64,000 nucleotides of DNA, taken from NCBI RefSeq assembly GCF_002159625.1, contig NZ_NFIZ01000001.1:186001-250000 (forward strand). The letters are read 5' to 3'. Made by a program: the position numbers and the translations under genes. The notes beneath the pieces were generated by a model. It searched no databases. It was not told the DNA's origin and worked only from the letters and a program-made list of their open reading frames with translations. Source of the DNA: Olsenella sp. An285 (GTDB lineage Bacteria > Actinomycetota > Coriobacteriia > Coriobacteriales > Atopobiaceae). This document shows, piece after piece, positions 1 through 7,891 of the stretch. Numbering within the stretch: position 1 is the stretch's first letter; every line of letters begins with the position of its first letter.

Positions 1-1982
1 TCGTAGCGCGGGGGCAGCGGCACGATGGCGTGGGACTCGGGCGTCTCGCCGAGCGCGGCCGCAAGCTCCGCCGGGCCGTCGAAGGCGTGCTCCCAACTGA
101 AGAAGAGCTCGGGCGAGAAGCCCATGTGCTCGCAGATCTTCTCGCAGCCAGCTGGCACGGCGGGGTGCATGAGCAGCGCCGTCGCGCGGAGCGCCACGAA
201 GGCGTCGGCGAGGGCCTGCTCGTAGGCGGCGTCGTCGCCCTTTGCCGCCTTGGAGGCCTCGTCCCAGCGCTTGTTGGCGGCGCGGCAGAACTCCTCGGCC
301 ACGGCAAGGGCGCCGTGGGCGTCGAACTCGTAGGCGCGGCGCTCGAAGGCGAGCACGGCCTCGCGCGCGGCGTGCACGGCGTCGGCCGCGGGCGCCGCGG
401 CGGGCAGGTGCGCGTCGCAGACGTTTGCCGCGCCGTAGAAGCAGCTGCGGGCGAGGCGGTTGAAGATGTTGGTCAGGAAGGCGCTCTCCTTGAGGGCGGG
501 GTCCACCACACGCGGGTCGTCGCGCACGAGCACGTCCTCGCCGGTCTTCTTGTCCTTGTGGGAGACCGAGGTGTCGAAGGCCTTGGGGTTGAAGGAGACG
601 GCCTTCTGGTCCAGGCCGAGCGAGAGCCAGTGGGCGCGCAGCTGCTCGGGGGTGTAGGCGTCCAGGAGCTCGGCGGCCATGGGGGGCACGATCTTGCCGG
701 AGCTCGAGGCCTTCTTGTTCATGAAGAGGATGTGGTAGTTGGCCACGGGCACGTCCTGCGTGAGGCCCCAGCCGAGCGCCTCCCAGAGGGCCGGCTGTGC
801 CACGCAGTAGAAGTAGATGTTGTCCTGGCCGATGAACTGGTAGACGCGAGCGTCCTCGGAGCACCACCAGTCGTGCCAGTCGCGGCTGGAGTAGCGGCCC
901 TCCGGTGCCAGCGAGAGCGCGGTCTGCGTGAACGAGATGGGCGCCCAGAGGCTCTCCGGCCACACCCACACGGTGAGCCCGGAGCTGCCCTCGAGCTCGG
1001 GCGCGGGCACGCCCCACTCGATGTTGCCGGTGATGCGCAGCGGCAGCAGGCACTTGCCCGTGCGGAAGCGGACGCCCGCGGCGTCGAGGACCTCGCGCGC
1101 CTCGTCGCGCGCCTCCCATCCGGAGAAGGTGAGCGAGAAGGACTGCTGGCCCTTCTCGGCCTCCGTGAGCACGTGCCCGGGGAGCCTGTCAGCCACTGCG
1201 TCGTAGGCCTCGCGGAACTTGGTCTGGACGTAGATCACGGGGTCGACGAGGCTCTCGCGCACGGTCTTGGTCACGACGGCGCGGACCTGCGGGTCGAGGT
1301 CCCACTCGTCCATCAGACGCTCGAGCTCCTCGCGGAAGGCGGGGAGGTCGAAGTACCAGTTGTCCACGGGACGGAGCTCGGGCGTGGTGCCGGTGAGCTG
1401 CGAGACGGGGGCGATGAGCTCCTCGGGGTCGAACTGGTGGCCGAGGTCGCACTCGTCCGCATAGGCCTTCTCGGACTTGCAGCCGCGGACGGGGCAGCGG
1501 CCCTGAACCTGGCGGCCGTTCAAGAAGGTCCCCGCCTCCACGTCAAAGAACTGGCGCGTGGTGCGGCGGTGGAGGTAGCCGCGCTCGTGCAGGCGGCGGA
1601 TGAGCTCGTCCGTGAGGCGGGCGTGCACGTCGCGCGCGGGCTCGAGGCCGGAGCCGGCGAAGAGGTCGAGCGAGATGCCGTAGGCGTCGAGCGCCGCCTT
1701 CTGGGCGTCGTGGTTCACGCGCACGTAGTCCTCGATCGTGCCGGCGTAGCCCTCGTTCTCCACCTTCTTGCGGAAGCCCTCGGCGATGGGGGAGCCGTAG
1801 CAGTCCGTGCCGGAGACGAAGAGCACGTTCTCGGGCCCGATGCGGTCGCGCAGGAAGCGCGCGAAGAAGTCCGCGGGGACGAAGACGCCGCCGATGTGGC
1901 CGAAGTGCAGGTTCTTGTTGCCGTACGGCATGCCGCCGGTGATGACGGCGCGGCGGGGGAAGCTCGGTCGGGTTTCGGGCAT
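1..1982 (-). CDS. MetRS-like class I tRNA ligase (C-terminus off the left edge)
   Basis: This is a class I aminoacyl-tRNA synthetase fold of the methionyl type, about 660 codons visible; the last residues lie beyond the window. The HIGH-type motif is HFGH near residue 26, a zinc-finger-like cysteine set (CPVRGC then CDLGH) lies near residues 160-180, and the KMSKS-equivalent loop is KKASSSGK near residue 422. The usual MetRS sequence GTDEHG is GTDCYG here. From memory, these signatures match a MetRS-related family in Clostridia and Coriobacteria often annotated only as class I tRNA ligase, so a second canonical metG may exist elsewhere in the genome. The ATG at 1982 is preceded by AAGGAG at a normal distance and faces the DUF3267 gene across a 69-bp gap. 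MetRS-like is firm; true methionyl-tRNA synthesis is not. Confidence 0.8.
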   Translation of the reverse strand, partial: MPETRPSFPRRAVITGGMPYGNKNLHFGHIGGVFVPADFFARFLRDRIGPENVLFVSGTDCYGSPIAEGFRKKVENEGYAGTIEDYVRVNHDAQKAALDAYGISLDLFAGSGLEPARDVHARLTDELIRRLHERGYLHRRTTRQFFDVEAGTFLNGRQVQGRCPVRGCKSEKAYADECDLGHQFDPEELIAPVSQLTGTTPELRPVDNWYFDLPAFREELERLMDEWDLDPQVRAVVTKTVRESLVDPVIYVQTKFREAYDAVADRLPGHVLTEAEKGQQSFSLTFSGWEARDEAREVLDAAGVRFRTGKCLLPLRITGNIEWGVPAPELEGSSGLTVWVWPESLWAPISFTQTALSLAPEGRYSSRDWHDWWCSEDARVYQFIGQDNIYFYCVAQPALWEALGWGLTQDVPVANYHILFMNKKASSSGKIVPPMAAELLDAYTPEQLRAHWLSLGLDQKAVSFNPKAFDTSVSHKDKKTGEDVLVRDDPRVVDPALKESAFLTNIFNRLARSCFYGAANVCDAHLPAAAPAADAVHAAREAVLAFERRAYEFDAHGALAVAEEFCRAANKRWDEASKAAKGDDAAYEQALADAFVALRATALLMHPAVPAGCEKICEHMGFSPELFFSWEHAFDGPAELAAALGETPESHAIVPLPPRY

Positions 1983-2051
1983 GTGCGCTCCTTATGGGAC
2001 GGGTTCAGCCTTTCCATTTTGGCACTTCTTCCCATGGGGTACCATGAGCAC

Positions 2052-2594
2052 ATGCAAAAGATAGCCTCTCTGGACATTCTGGGTGACGAGGACCTGCAGC
2101 GGCGGGTCGTGCGGGTCTCGCTGGTAGCGGCGGGTGCCACGGCGTTCGCCGCCGCCGTCGCCGGCGTGGCGACGGGCGCGCGAGAGGTCTCCTCCGCCCT
2201 CTGGTGGGCGGCGCTGGCCCTGGGCTGCTTCGTGCCGCTGCCCGTCCACGAGCTCGTGCACGGCGCGGCCTTCAAGCTGCTCTGCCCGGGTTGCCGCGTG
2301 TCCTTTGGCTTCCAGGACGCCTTCCTCTACACCAAGACCGACGGCGCGGTGGCGTCGCGCGGCCGCATGGTGGCCGTGCTTCTGGCGCCGGCGGTGCTGG
2401 TGACGGCGGGCGTCGCGGCCGCGGCGCTCGCGATGGGGTGCCCGCTGCTCGCGGTTCTTCTTGCCGGGTTCCACCTCTCCGGCTGCGCCGGCGACGCGCT
2501 CATGGCCTGGGCTGCGCTCTCCGAGCCCCGCTGCACCCACGTCCGTGACACGGACGTGGGAATCGACCTGCTCTCGAGGGAGGTGGCGCCATGA
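2052..2594 (+). CDS. DUF3267-type membrane zincin (putative metalloprotease)
   Basis: A 180-residue membrane protein. The HELVH motif at residues 66-70 fits the HExxH zinc-binding signature of the DUF3267 / putative zincin peptidase family and lies at the end of a hydrophobic segment, as in membrane-embedded metalloproteases. Three to four hydrophobic stretches are visible (about residues 20-40, 48-64, 110-150). The ATG at 2052 is chosen; an in-frame ATG at 2034 would add six residues but has no ribosome binding site. The gene overlaps queH by four bases (ATGA), so the two are probably translated together. The substrate is unknown; known relatives are uncharacterised. Confidence 0.7.
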   Translation: MQKIASLDILGDEDLQRRVVRVSLVAAGATAFAAAVAGVATGAREVSSALWWAALALGCFVPLPVHELVHGAAFKLLCPGCRVSFGFQDAFLYTKTDGAVASRGRMVAVLLAPAVLVTAGVAAAALAMGCPLLAVLLAGFHLSGCAGDALMAWAALSEPRCTHVRDTDVGIDLLSREVAP

Positions 2595-3187
2595 CGCCGC
2601 TCTTGCTGCACGCGTGCTGCGGGCCGTGCTCGCTCGAGCCGGTGCGCCTTCTGCGCGAGGAGGGCTTCGAGCCCACCATCCTCTGGACCAACCCGAACAT
2701 CCAGCCGCTTGCCGAGCACGCCCTGCGCCTGTACACCCTGCTGGCCTGGGCCTCGGACGTCGCCCACGTGGACGTGATCGTTGCCGGCGACGACCGCGCG
2801 GCCTGGGAGCGCGCCTGCGCCCCGGCCGGCTTCGACCGCGAGCGGCGCTGCCGAGCCTGCTACGCGCTGCGCCTGGAGGAGGCGTGCCGCGTCGCCCGCG
2901 AGCGGGGCTTCGAGCACGTCTCGACCACGCTCGCGGTCTCGCCGTACCAGCTCTTCGACGCCTGCGGCGAGATCCTCCGCGCCGCCGCGGCGCGCCACGG
3001 CCTCACGCCCGTGTGGCGCGACTTCCGCCCGTTCTACCCCGAGGCCACGCGCGAGTCCCGCGAGCTGGGCATGTACCGCCAGAACTACTGCGGCTGCCGC
3101 TTCTCCGCGGCGGAGGCAGCCATCGAGCGCCACGAGGCGCGTGACGCCCGCAAGGCCGCCAGGGCCGCAGCGCGCAAGGGCGCGTAG
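2591..3187 (+). CDS. queH: Epoxyqueuosine reductase QueH
   Basis: QueH (formerly DUF208) reduces epoxyqueuosine to queuosine in tRNA, the last step of the pathway, and replaces QueG in many anaerobes. The 198-residue product shows the family cysteines: CCGPC at residues 9-13, RRCRAC ending at Cys90, and NYCGC near residue 165. These match the iron-sulfur and metal ligands of the family. It overlaps the preceding gene by an ATGA junction. queA starts 1.4 kb downstream and tgt 4.7 kb downstream on the same strand, so three queuosine steps lie within 6.5 kb, though not in one operon. Confidence 0.92.
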   Translation: MTPLLLHACCGPCSLEPVRLLREEGFEPTILWTNPNIQPLAEHALRLYTLLAWASDVAHVDVIVAGDDRAAWERACAPAGFDRERRCRACYALRLEEACRVARERGFEHVSTTLAVSPYQLFDACGEILRAAAARHGLTPVWRDFRPFYPEATRESRELGMYRQNYCGCRFSAAEAAIERHEARDARKAARAAARKGA

Positions 3188-3225
3188 GCGCGGCCGTTCG
3201 GATGGCGCGGATTCTTACCTGACGT

Positions 3226-3467
3226 CGTGAGAGGTGCGGCATCTCGACGGTTCTTCTCGCCAGACCGTCGTCTTCTCGCACCTCAACGTGAGGGGTGCGG
3301 CGGCGCGACACTTTCGTGGCTCAAAGCGTCGCGGATTCGCACGCCAACGAAAGTGGTGCGGCCGCGCGACGCTTTCGGCCCTGAGACCGTCGCTCTCCCG
3401 CACTTCAACGTGAGAGGTGCGGCCGCGCGACGCTTCCGACGCCCAAAGCGTCCCCCGCCCGCACCTC
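3226..3467 (+). repeat. Four tandem 61-bp units, each a nested hairpin
   Basis: This fills most of the 395-bp gap between queH and corA. Units run 3226-3286, 3287-3347, 3348-3408 and 3409-3467 (61, 61, 61 and 59 bp). Each begins near CGTGAGAGGTGCGG and ends near CCGCACCTCAA. Each folds on itself twice: an outer arm GAGGTGCG / CGCACCTC, and an inner arm such as CGACGGT / ACCGTCG (unit 1) or GACGCTT / AAGCGTC (unit 4). Units 1 and 4 pair well; units 2 and 3 carry mismatches. Unit 1 contains GTTCTTCTCGCC, the motif found widely in this window. No ORF is supported. Confidence 0.85.
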
Positions 3468-3582
3468 GCTCCGCCTGTCTGTAAGGATTTGGCAAGGGCG
3501 CCCGCCCGTCCTTCTCGCCCGCCGGCCCGTGGGCTACCGTGGTGGGGCCCGCAACCCCAAGAGGCAAGAAGGACGGTGTGAA

Positions 3583-4554
3583 ATGATCGAGTGCCTGCTT
3601 ACGAGCGCGAGCGGAACCATGGAGAGGGTGGAGGCCCCGTGTCCGGGGTGCTGGGTCAACGTCGTCGCGCCCACGGACGACGAGCGGGCATGGCTCGAGG
3701 GCGAGCTCGGCGTGCTCCCCGAGTTCGTGCGCTCGGCGCTCGACGAGGAGGAGACCTCCCGCGTGGACTTTGACGAGGACGAGCGCCAGATCTTCGTCAT
3801 CGTGGACTACCCGGTGGTCGACGAGGACGGCACCGTGCGCGCCTCGCTCCCACTCCAGTACGACACCATGCCCCTCACCATGGTCTTCCTCCCCGAGAAG
3901 AGCCTCTTCGTGACCATCAGCATCCGCGAGAACGAGGTGGTCGCGGACCTGAGGGGCGGCCGGGTCCGCGGCGTGGACACCCGCTACCGCACGCGCTTCC
4001 TGCTGCAGGCGCTGCTGCACATCAGCCAGCTCTACCTCGTCTACCTGCGCCGCATCGACCGCATCTCCTCCAGCACCGAGGCGCGGCTGCACGCCTCCGT
4101 ACGCAACGAGGAGCTCATCCAAATGCTCAACCTCGAGAAGTCGCTCGTGTACTTCTCCACCTCGCTCAAGGCCGACGAGGTGACGCTCAACAAGATCGCC
4201 CAGGGCCGCATCATCCCGCTCTACGAGGACGACCAGGACCTCCTCGAGGACGTGCTCGTCGAGGTGCACCAGGCCATCGAGATGGCCAACATCTACGCGG
4301 GCACCCTCTCCGGCACCATGGACGCCTTCGCGAGCATCATCTCCAACAACCTCAACATCGTGATGAAGGTGCTCTCCGTGATCACCATCGTCATGGCCAT
4401 CCCCAACATCGTCTTCGGCTTCTACGGTATGAACGTCGAGCTTCCCTTTGACGGCGTGCCCCTGCTGGACAACTGGGCGTTCCCGCTGCTCCTTGCCGCG
4501 GCGGGCTGCCTCGTTGCCGCATGGATCTTCAAGCGCAAGGGCATGTGGCACTAG
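3583..4554 (+). CDS. corA: CorA-family divalent cation transporter
   Basis: A CorA-type magnesium/cobalt channel of 323 residues. It has a long cytoplasmic N-terminal region rich in acidic and helical sequence, then two C-terminal membrane helices. The family signature GMN (in FYGMNVELP) is at about residue 283, just after the first helix, and the protein ends in a short basic tail (KRKGMWH). ATG 3583 follows AAGGA at 3568-3572; an upstream in-frame start at 3529 lacks a site. It stands alone after the 61-bp repeat array. The transported ion cannot be read from sequence. Confidence 0.9.
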   Translation: MIECLLTSASGTMERVEAPCPGCWVNVVAPTDDERAWLEGELGVLPEFVRSALDEEETSRVDFDEDERQIFVIVDYPVVDEDGTVRASLPLQYDTMPLTMVFLPEKSLFVTISIRENEVVADLRGGRVRGVDTRYRTRFLLQALLHISQLYLVYLRRIDRISSSTEARLHASVRNEELIQMLNLEKSLVYFSTSLKADEVTLNKIAQGRIIPLYEDDQDLLEDVLVEVHQAIEMANIYAGTLSGTMDAFASIISNNLNIVMKVLSVITIVMAIPNIVFGFYGMNVELPFDGVPLLDNWAFPLLLAAAGCLVAAWIFKRKGMWH

Positions 4555-4618
4555 CAAGAGGAACGCGCGGGGCGCGAGTGCTATCGTAGAGCGCTGGAAA
4601 ACCGCCGAAAGGACACCC

Positions 4619-5785
4619 ATGCGCACCGACGACTTTGACTACCCGCTGCCCGACGAGCTCATCGCCCAGGCCCCCGCGGAGCCGCGCGACTCGTGCCGCC
4701 TCCTGGTGCTGCACCGCGAGGACGGCTCCGTCGAGCACCGTCGCTTCACGGACGTGCTCGACTACCTCGAGCCCGGCGACCTGCTCGTGGCCAACCGCAC
4801 GCGCGTCATGCCGGCGCGCCTCGTGGGGCGCAAGCGCGGGACGGGCGGCGTCTGCGAGACGCTCCTCCTCAAGCGCCGCGAGGACGTCGACGCGCTCGGC
4901 GGCGTCTGGGAGTGCCTGGTCAACCCCGGCAAGCGCCTGCGCCAGCCGGGTACCGTCATCGAGTACCGCGCGGGAGGGCTGCACGCCCCGGAGTCCGCGC
5001 CGGTGGTGCTCACGGGCGAGATCGTGGACTTCGTCGAGGGCAGCAAGGGCGGCCGCCTCGTGCGCTTCTCGCCGGCGGGCGAGAAGGACGACGGCTCGCC
5101 GCGCACCCTGGACGAGGCCATCCACGCCGCAGGCCACGTGCCGCTGCCGCCCTACATCACCCAGTACGAGGGCGACCCCGAGAAGTACCAGACCGTCTAC
5201 GCCATGAGCGAGGAGCACTCGGCGGCGGCCCCCACGGCGGGGCTCCACTTCACGCCGGAGCTCATCGAGCGCATCCGCGAGAAGGGCGTGGGCTGGGCGA
5301 CGGTTGAGCTCGAGGTGGGCATCGACACGTTCCGTCTGGTCACCGAGGACGACCCCACCCAGCACGTGATGCACACCGAGCGCTACCACGTGCCCCAGGA
5401 GGTCGTGGACGCCGTCCACGCCACCAAGGCGGCGGGCCACCGCGTGATCGCGGTGGGGACGACGTCCGTGCGCTCGCTCGAGAGCGCCTGGGAGGAGAGC
5501 GCCACGCCGAGCGAGCCGCCCGTGGCCGCGCGCCGCTTCGAGGGTGCCGCCGGCCGCGGCGACATCGTGGCGCGCGAGAATGCCGCTACGAACCTCTACC
5601 TCATGCCCGGATCCGACTTCCACGTGGTGGACGCGATGATCACGAACTTCCACGTGCCGCGCTCGACGCTCATGATGCTCGTCTCCGCCTTTGCCACGCG
5701 CGACCAGATCATGGACGCCTACCACGCCGCGATCGAGGAGCGCTACCGCTTCCTCTCCTTCGGCGACGCCATGCTCATCGAGTAG
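4619..5785 (+). CDS. queA: tRNA preQ1(34) S-adenosylmethionine ribosyltransferase-isomerase QueA
   Basis: QueA transfers and isomerises the ribosyl group of SAM onto preQ1 in tRNA, giving epoxyqueuosine, the substrate of QueH. The 388-residue protein is full length. It carries AAPTAGLHFT, VGTTSVRSLES and the C-terminal FLSFGDAMLI typical of the family. ATG 4619 follows AAAGGA. A TATCGT -10-like box lies near 4588. Oddity: relative to textbook QueA, a short extra segment (FSPAGEKDDG) interrupts the middle of the protein, and its DNA (5065-5089) is an inverted pair of the CTTCTCGCC / GGCGAGAAG motif seen between genes throughout the window. Confidence 0.93.
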   Translation: MRTDDFDYPLPDELIAQAPAEPRDSCRLLVLHREDGSVEHRRFTDVLDYLEPGDLLVANRTRVMPARLVGRKRGTGGVCETLLLKRREDVDALGGVWECLVNPGKRLRQPGTVIEYRAGGLHAPESAPVVLTGEIVDFVEGSKGGRLVRFSPAGEKDDGSPRTLDEAIHAAGHVPLPPYITQYEGDPEKYQTVYAMSEEHSAAAPTAGLHFTPELIERIREKGVGWATVELEVGIDTFRLVTEDDPTQHVMHTERYHVPQEVVDAVHATKAAGHRVIAVGTTSVRSLESAWEESATPSEPPVAARRFEGAAGRGDIVARENAATNLYLMPGSDFHVVDAMITNFHVPRSTLMMLVSAFATRDQIMDAYHAAIEERYRFLSFGDAMLIE

Positions 5786-5808
5786 TCGCACGGGGTCCTG
5801 ACAGGGGG

Positions 5809-5890
5809 ACGGGGCTCTGACAAGGGGGGCAGGGTTGTTTGTCAGGTAAGAACCTGACAAACAACCCTGCCCCCCTTGTCAGAGCCCCGT
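5809..5890 (+). repeat. Perfect 39-bp hairpin with AAGA loop (REP-like)
   Basis: The arms 5809-5847 and 5852-5890 are exact reverse complements around a 4-nt loop. The hairpin contains CTGACAAGGGGGGCAGGG, related to the GGGACAG palindromes elsewhere in the window. It lies between the convergent ends of queA and the coiled-coil gene. There is no T-run on either side, so a repeat element is more likely than an ordinary intrinsic terminator, although it could stop transcription both ways. Confidence 0.9.
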
Positions 5891-5902
5891 GCGAACGCTT
5901 GT

Positions 5903-7180
5903 CTAGCGCGTGAGGATGAGCACCACGATGGCGATGACGGCAATGAGCGCCACCGCGATGATCGCACCAAAGACCACGCGGTCGCGGCGGGTGCGCTCCC
6001 TGAGGCTCTTCTCGCCGGCGGCGAGCTTCTCGACCGTTCCCCGCTGCTCGTCGAGCGCGGACCTCTGCTCCTCGATGCTCGCGCGCAGGCGCTCCGTCTC
6101 CTCCGGGGTGGCGTGGATGGACTCCGCCTCGTCCACGAGGGCCTGGGCTGCGTCGTGGCGCTCGGCGGCGTCGTCGTAGGCGGCCTTGGCCTCGTCGGTC
6201 TGGTCGCGCAGCGCGGAGATCTCGTCCTCGATCTCCTTCTCCTCGGCGCGCGCCTTCTCGAGCAGCTCGTCGTATTCCTTCTTGTGGGTGTCGTGCTCCT
6301 TGCGGGCGGCCTCGGCCTCGCGCTGGGCCTCCTCGAGCGACTTGCTCTGCGTCCAGAGGTGCGTCTGCGCGGCGTCGACGCTCTCCTGCGTCTCCCGCGT
6401 GGCGGCGGCGACCTCCGCCTTGGCGGACTCCACGTGCGCGAGCTCGGTCACGATCTCGCTCTGGAGCTGCGAGACGGCGCTCGGGGCGGCCTTGCCCTCC
6501 TGGGCGCGGCGCAGCTCGTCCTGGGCCTTCCTGAGGCGGGCCTGCGAGCTGTCGAGCGCCCTGTTGGCGGCGGCGACGCTCTGCTCGCGCCGCTCGGTCG
6601 CGGACTTCACCTGGCCCTCTGCGGTCTTGACCGCGCGCTTTGCCTCTGAGACCACGCGGTTCGCCTCGTCGAGGCGCTCCTTCGAGGACTCCGCGATTCT
6701 CTTGTAGGGCCTGAGCTCGCGCTCGTTGTCGGCCTTCAGGCGCTCGAGCGCGTCCTCGCGGCGCTTGGCCTCGCTCTCGAGGCGCTCGACCTCGTCCTGG
6801 TGCGCGGAGAGCTCCTCCGAGGTCTTCTCGACGATGGCGCCCTGCTCGGAGACGATGCCCTCGTAGCCGGCCTCCACCTCCTCGCGGTGGGCAAGCGCGG
6901 CCTCGTCCTCCTGGAGCGCCTGCTCCATCTCGCGCAGCTGCGAGCGGGCGGAGGAGTGGCGCCTGGAGGCGGCGCGGACGTCGCGCACCGCGGAGAGCCC
7001 GCTCATGAACGAGGACGCGGCGGCGCTGGCTGCCCTGCGGCTCGCCTCGAGCGCCCTGCGCCCGGCCTCGGAGCCCGCAGCCTCGGGGCTCGTGCCCTCG
7101 CCAGCGTCCCGGCTGTCGCTCGCGCTCGAATTCGCGCCGTCCGCCGATGGTCCGCCCAGCTCCCTCGGATCGTCAGACAT
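5903..7180 (-). CDS. Coiled-coil protein with C-terminal membrane anchor, function unknown
   Basis: The 425-residue protein is almost entirely charged heptad-type helix (Glu/Arg/Ala/Lys rich) from about residue 60 to 385. A single membrane helix follows (VVFGAIIAVALIAVIAIVVL), ending in LTR. The first 50 residues are Ser/Gly/Asp rich and probably disordered. ATG 7180 has AGGAGG directly upstream. No enzymatic motif is visible. The topology suggests a tail-anchored scaffold on the inner face of the membrane; the small protein at 33232 has a similar layout. It is convergent with queA across a perfect hairpin. The function is unrecognised. Confidence 0.7.
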   Translation of the reverse strand: MSDDPRELGGPSADGANSSASDSRDAGEGTSPEAAGSEAGRRALEASRRAASAAASSFMSGLSAVRDVRAASRRHSSARSQLREMEQALQEDEAALAHREEVEAGYEGIVSEQGAIVEKTSEELSAHQDEVERLESEAKRREDALERLKADNERELRPYKRIAESSKERLDEANRVVSEAKRAVKTAEGQVKSATERREQSVAAANRALDSSQARLRKAQDELRRAQEGKAAPSAVSQLQSEIVTELAHVESAKAEVAAATRETQESVDAAQTHLWTQSKSLEEAQREAEAARKEHDTHKKEYDELLEKARAEEKEIEDEISALRDQTDEAKAAYDDAAERHDAAQALVDEAESIHATPEETERLRASIEEQRSALDEQRGTVEKLAAGEKSLRERTRRDRVVFGAIIAVALIAVIAIVVLILTR

Positions 7181-7431
7181 TGCGCCCTCCTCTCGGACGA
7201 GCCACGCGCCCGTCTTGCTCTTCGTGCAGGTGGTCGCCGGTGTGCGACCCCGTACATTATATCGTGCCCACGTCGCCCTCGCTGCTCCCGCGAAATCCGC
7301 TCAGCCCCCGTTTTGCATCCTTGGCGAGAACGACCATGCCAAGATGCCCTTCGTTTGTTAGGATATGTTTTGTTTTCGGGGGATCAGATATTCCCCGTAC
7401 CGTAGGGAAATCTGGAAAGGGAGTCCGCAAC

Positions 7432-7704
7432 ATGGTTTCTAAGCAGACGAGCATCATCAACGCCACCGGCCTTCACGCGCGTCCCGCGTCCGTCTTCGTG
7501 ACCGAGGCCAAGAAGTATCAGTGCAACGTCACCATCAAGAACGTCGACAAGGACTCCGCTCCTGTCAACGCCAAGTCCATCATGATGATCCTTGCCGCCG
7601 GCCTCGGCACCGGCACCAAGGTCGAGGTTGCCTGCGACGGCGCTGACGAGCAGGAGGCCCTGGACGCCCTCATCGCCCTCATCGACTCCGGCTTCGGCGA
7701 GTAG
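7432..7704 (+). CDS. ptsH: Phosphocarrier protein HPr
   Basis: HPr carries phosphate from PEP via enzyme I to sugar-specific PTS components. The 90-residue protein has the active-site sequence GLHARPAS with His15 in the canonical place, and NAKSIMMI with Ser49 at the position of the regulatory Ser46 in Firmicutes. ATG 7432 follows a GGAAAGGGAG ribosome binding site. The leader holds a short GGGG...CCCC hairpin at about 7378-7398. A strong terminator follows. It is not in an operon with ptsI, which lies 54 kb away at 61696. Confidence 0.93.
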   Translation: MVSKQTSIINATGLHARPASVFVTEAKKYQCNVTIKNVDKDSAPVNAKSIMMILAAGLGTGTKVEVACDGADEQEALDALIALIDSGFGE

Positions 7705-7738
7705 TCAAGAGGCGAGAAGAGCATCTTCTGGATGTGGT

Positions 7739-7772
7739 GGCCCGGCGCCCGCGCGGCGTCGGGCCTTCTTTG
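7739..7772 (+). terminator. Intrinsic terminator of ptsH
   Basis: The arms 7739-7749 and 7755-7765 (GGCCCGGCGCC / GGCGTCGGGCC) pair with one wobble around a 5-nt loop and run into TTCTTTGT. It is placed directly after HPr. Confidence 0.8.
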
Positions 7773-7803
7773 TGTACGATGGGATGCCTTGCTTTCGACT
7801 ATG

Positions 7804-7872
7804 GTCGGCTGGCGAGAAGGACCTTGGGGACTGTCCGAGCGCAGGACCTCGTGGTCCTTCTCGCCAGCCGAC
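7804..7872 (+). repeat. Inverted pair of the GGCGAGAAGGAC motif upstream of tgt
   Basis: The arms 7804-7823 and 7853-7872 are 20-bp reverse complements, each containing GGCGAGAAGGACC or its complement, with a 29-bp spacer. The structure sits just 5' of tgt and could be a hairpin in its leader. It is the clearest example of the motif used as an inverted pair. Confidence 0.85.
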
Positions 7873-7891
7873 TCCCACGAGCGGAGACAAC

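Noticed and set aside
30-2051. Long plus-strand frame opposite the MetRS-like gene
   Set aside because: It is the mirror of a real gene in GC-rich DNA. Its protein is low-complexity Gly/Val/Glu/Leu text with no domain, and only the part after 2052 reads as a protein.
3226-3467. CRISPR array
   Set aside because: The units are contiguous with no unique spacers, and each unit contains its own nested hairpins. No cas genes are near.
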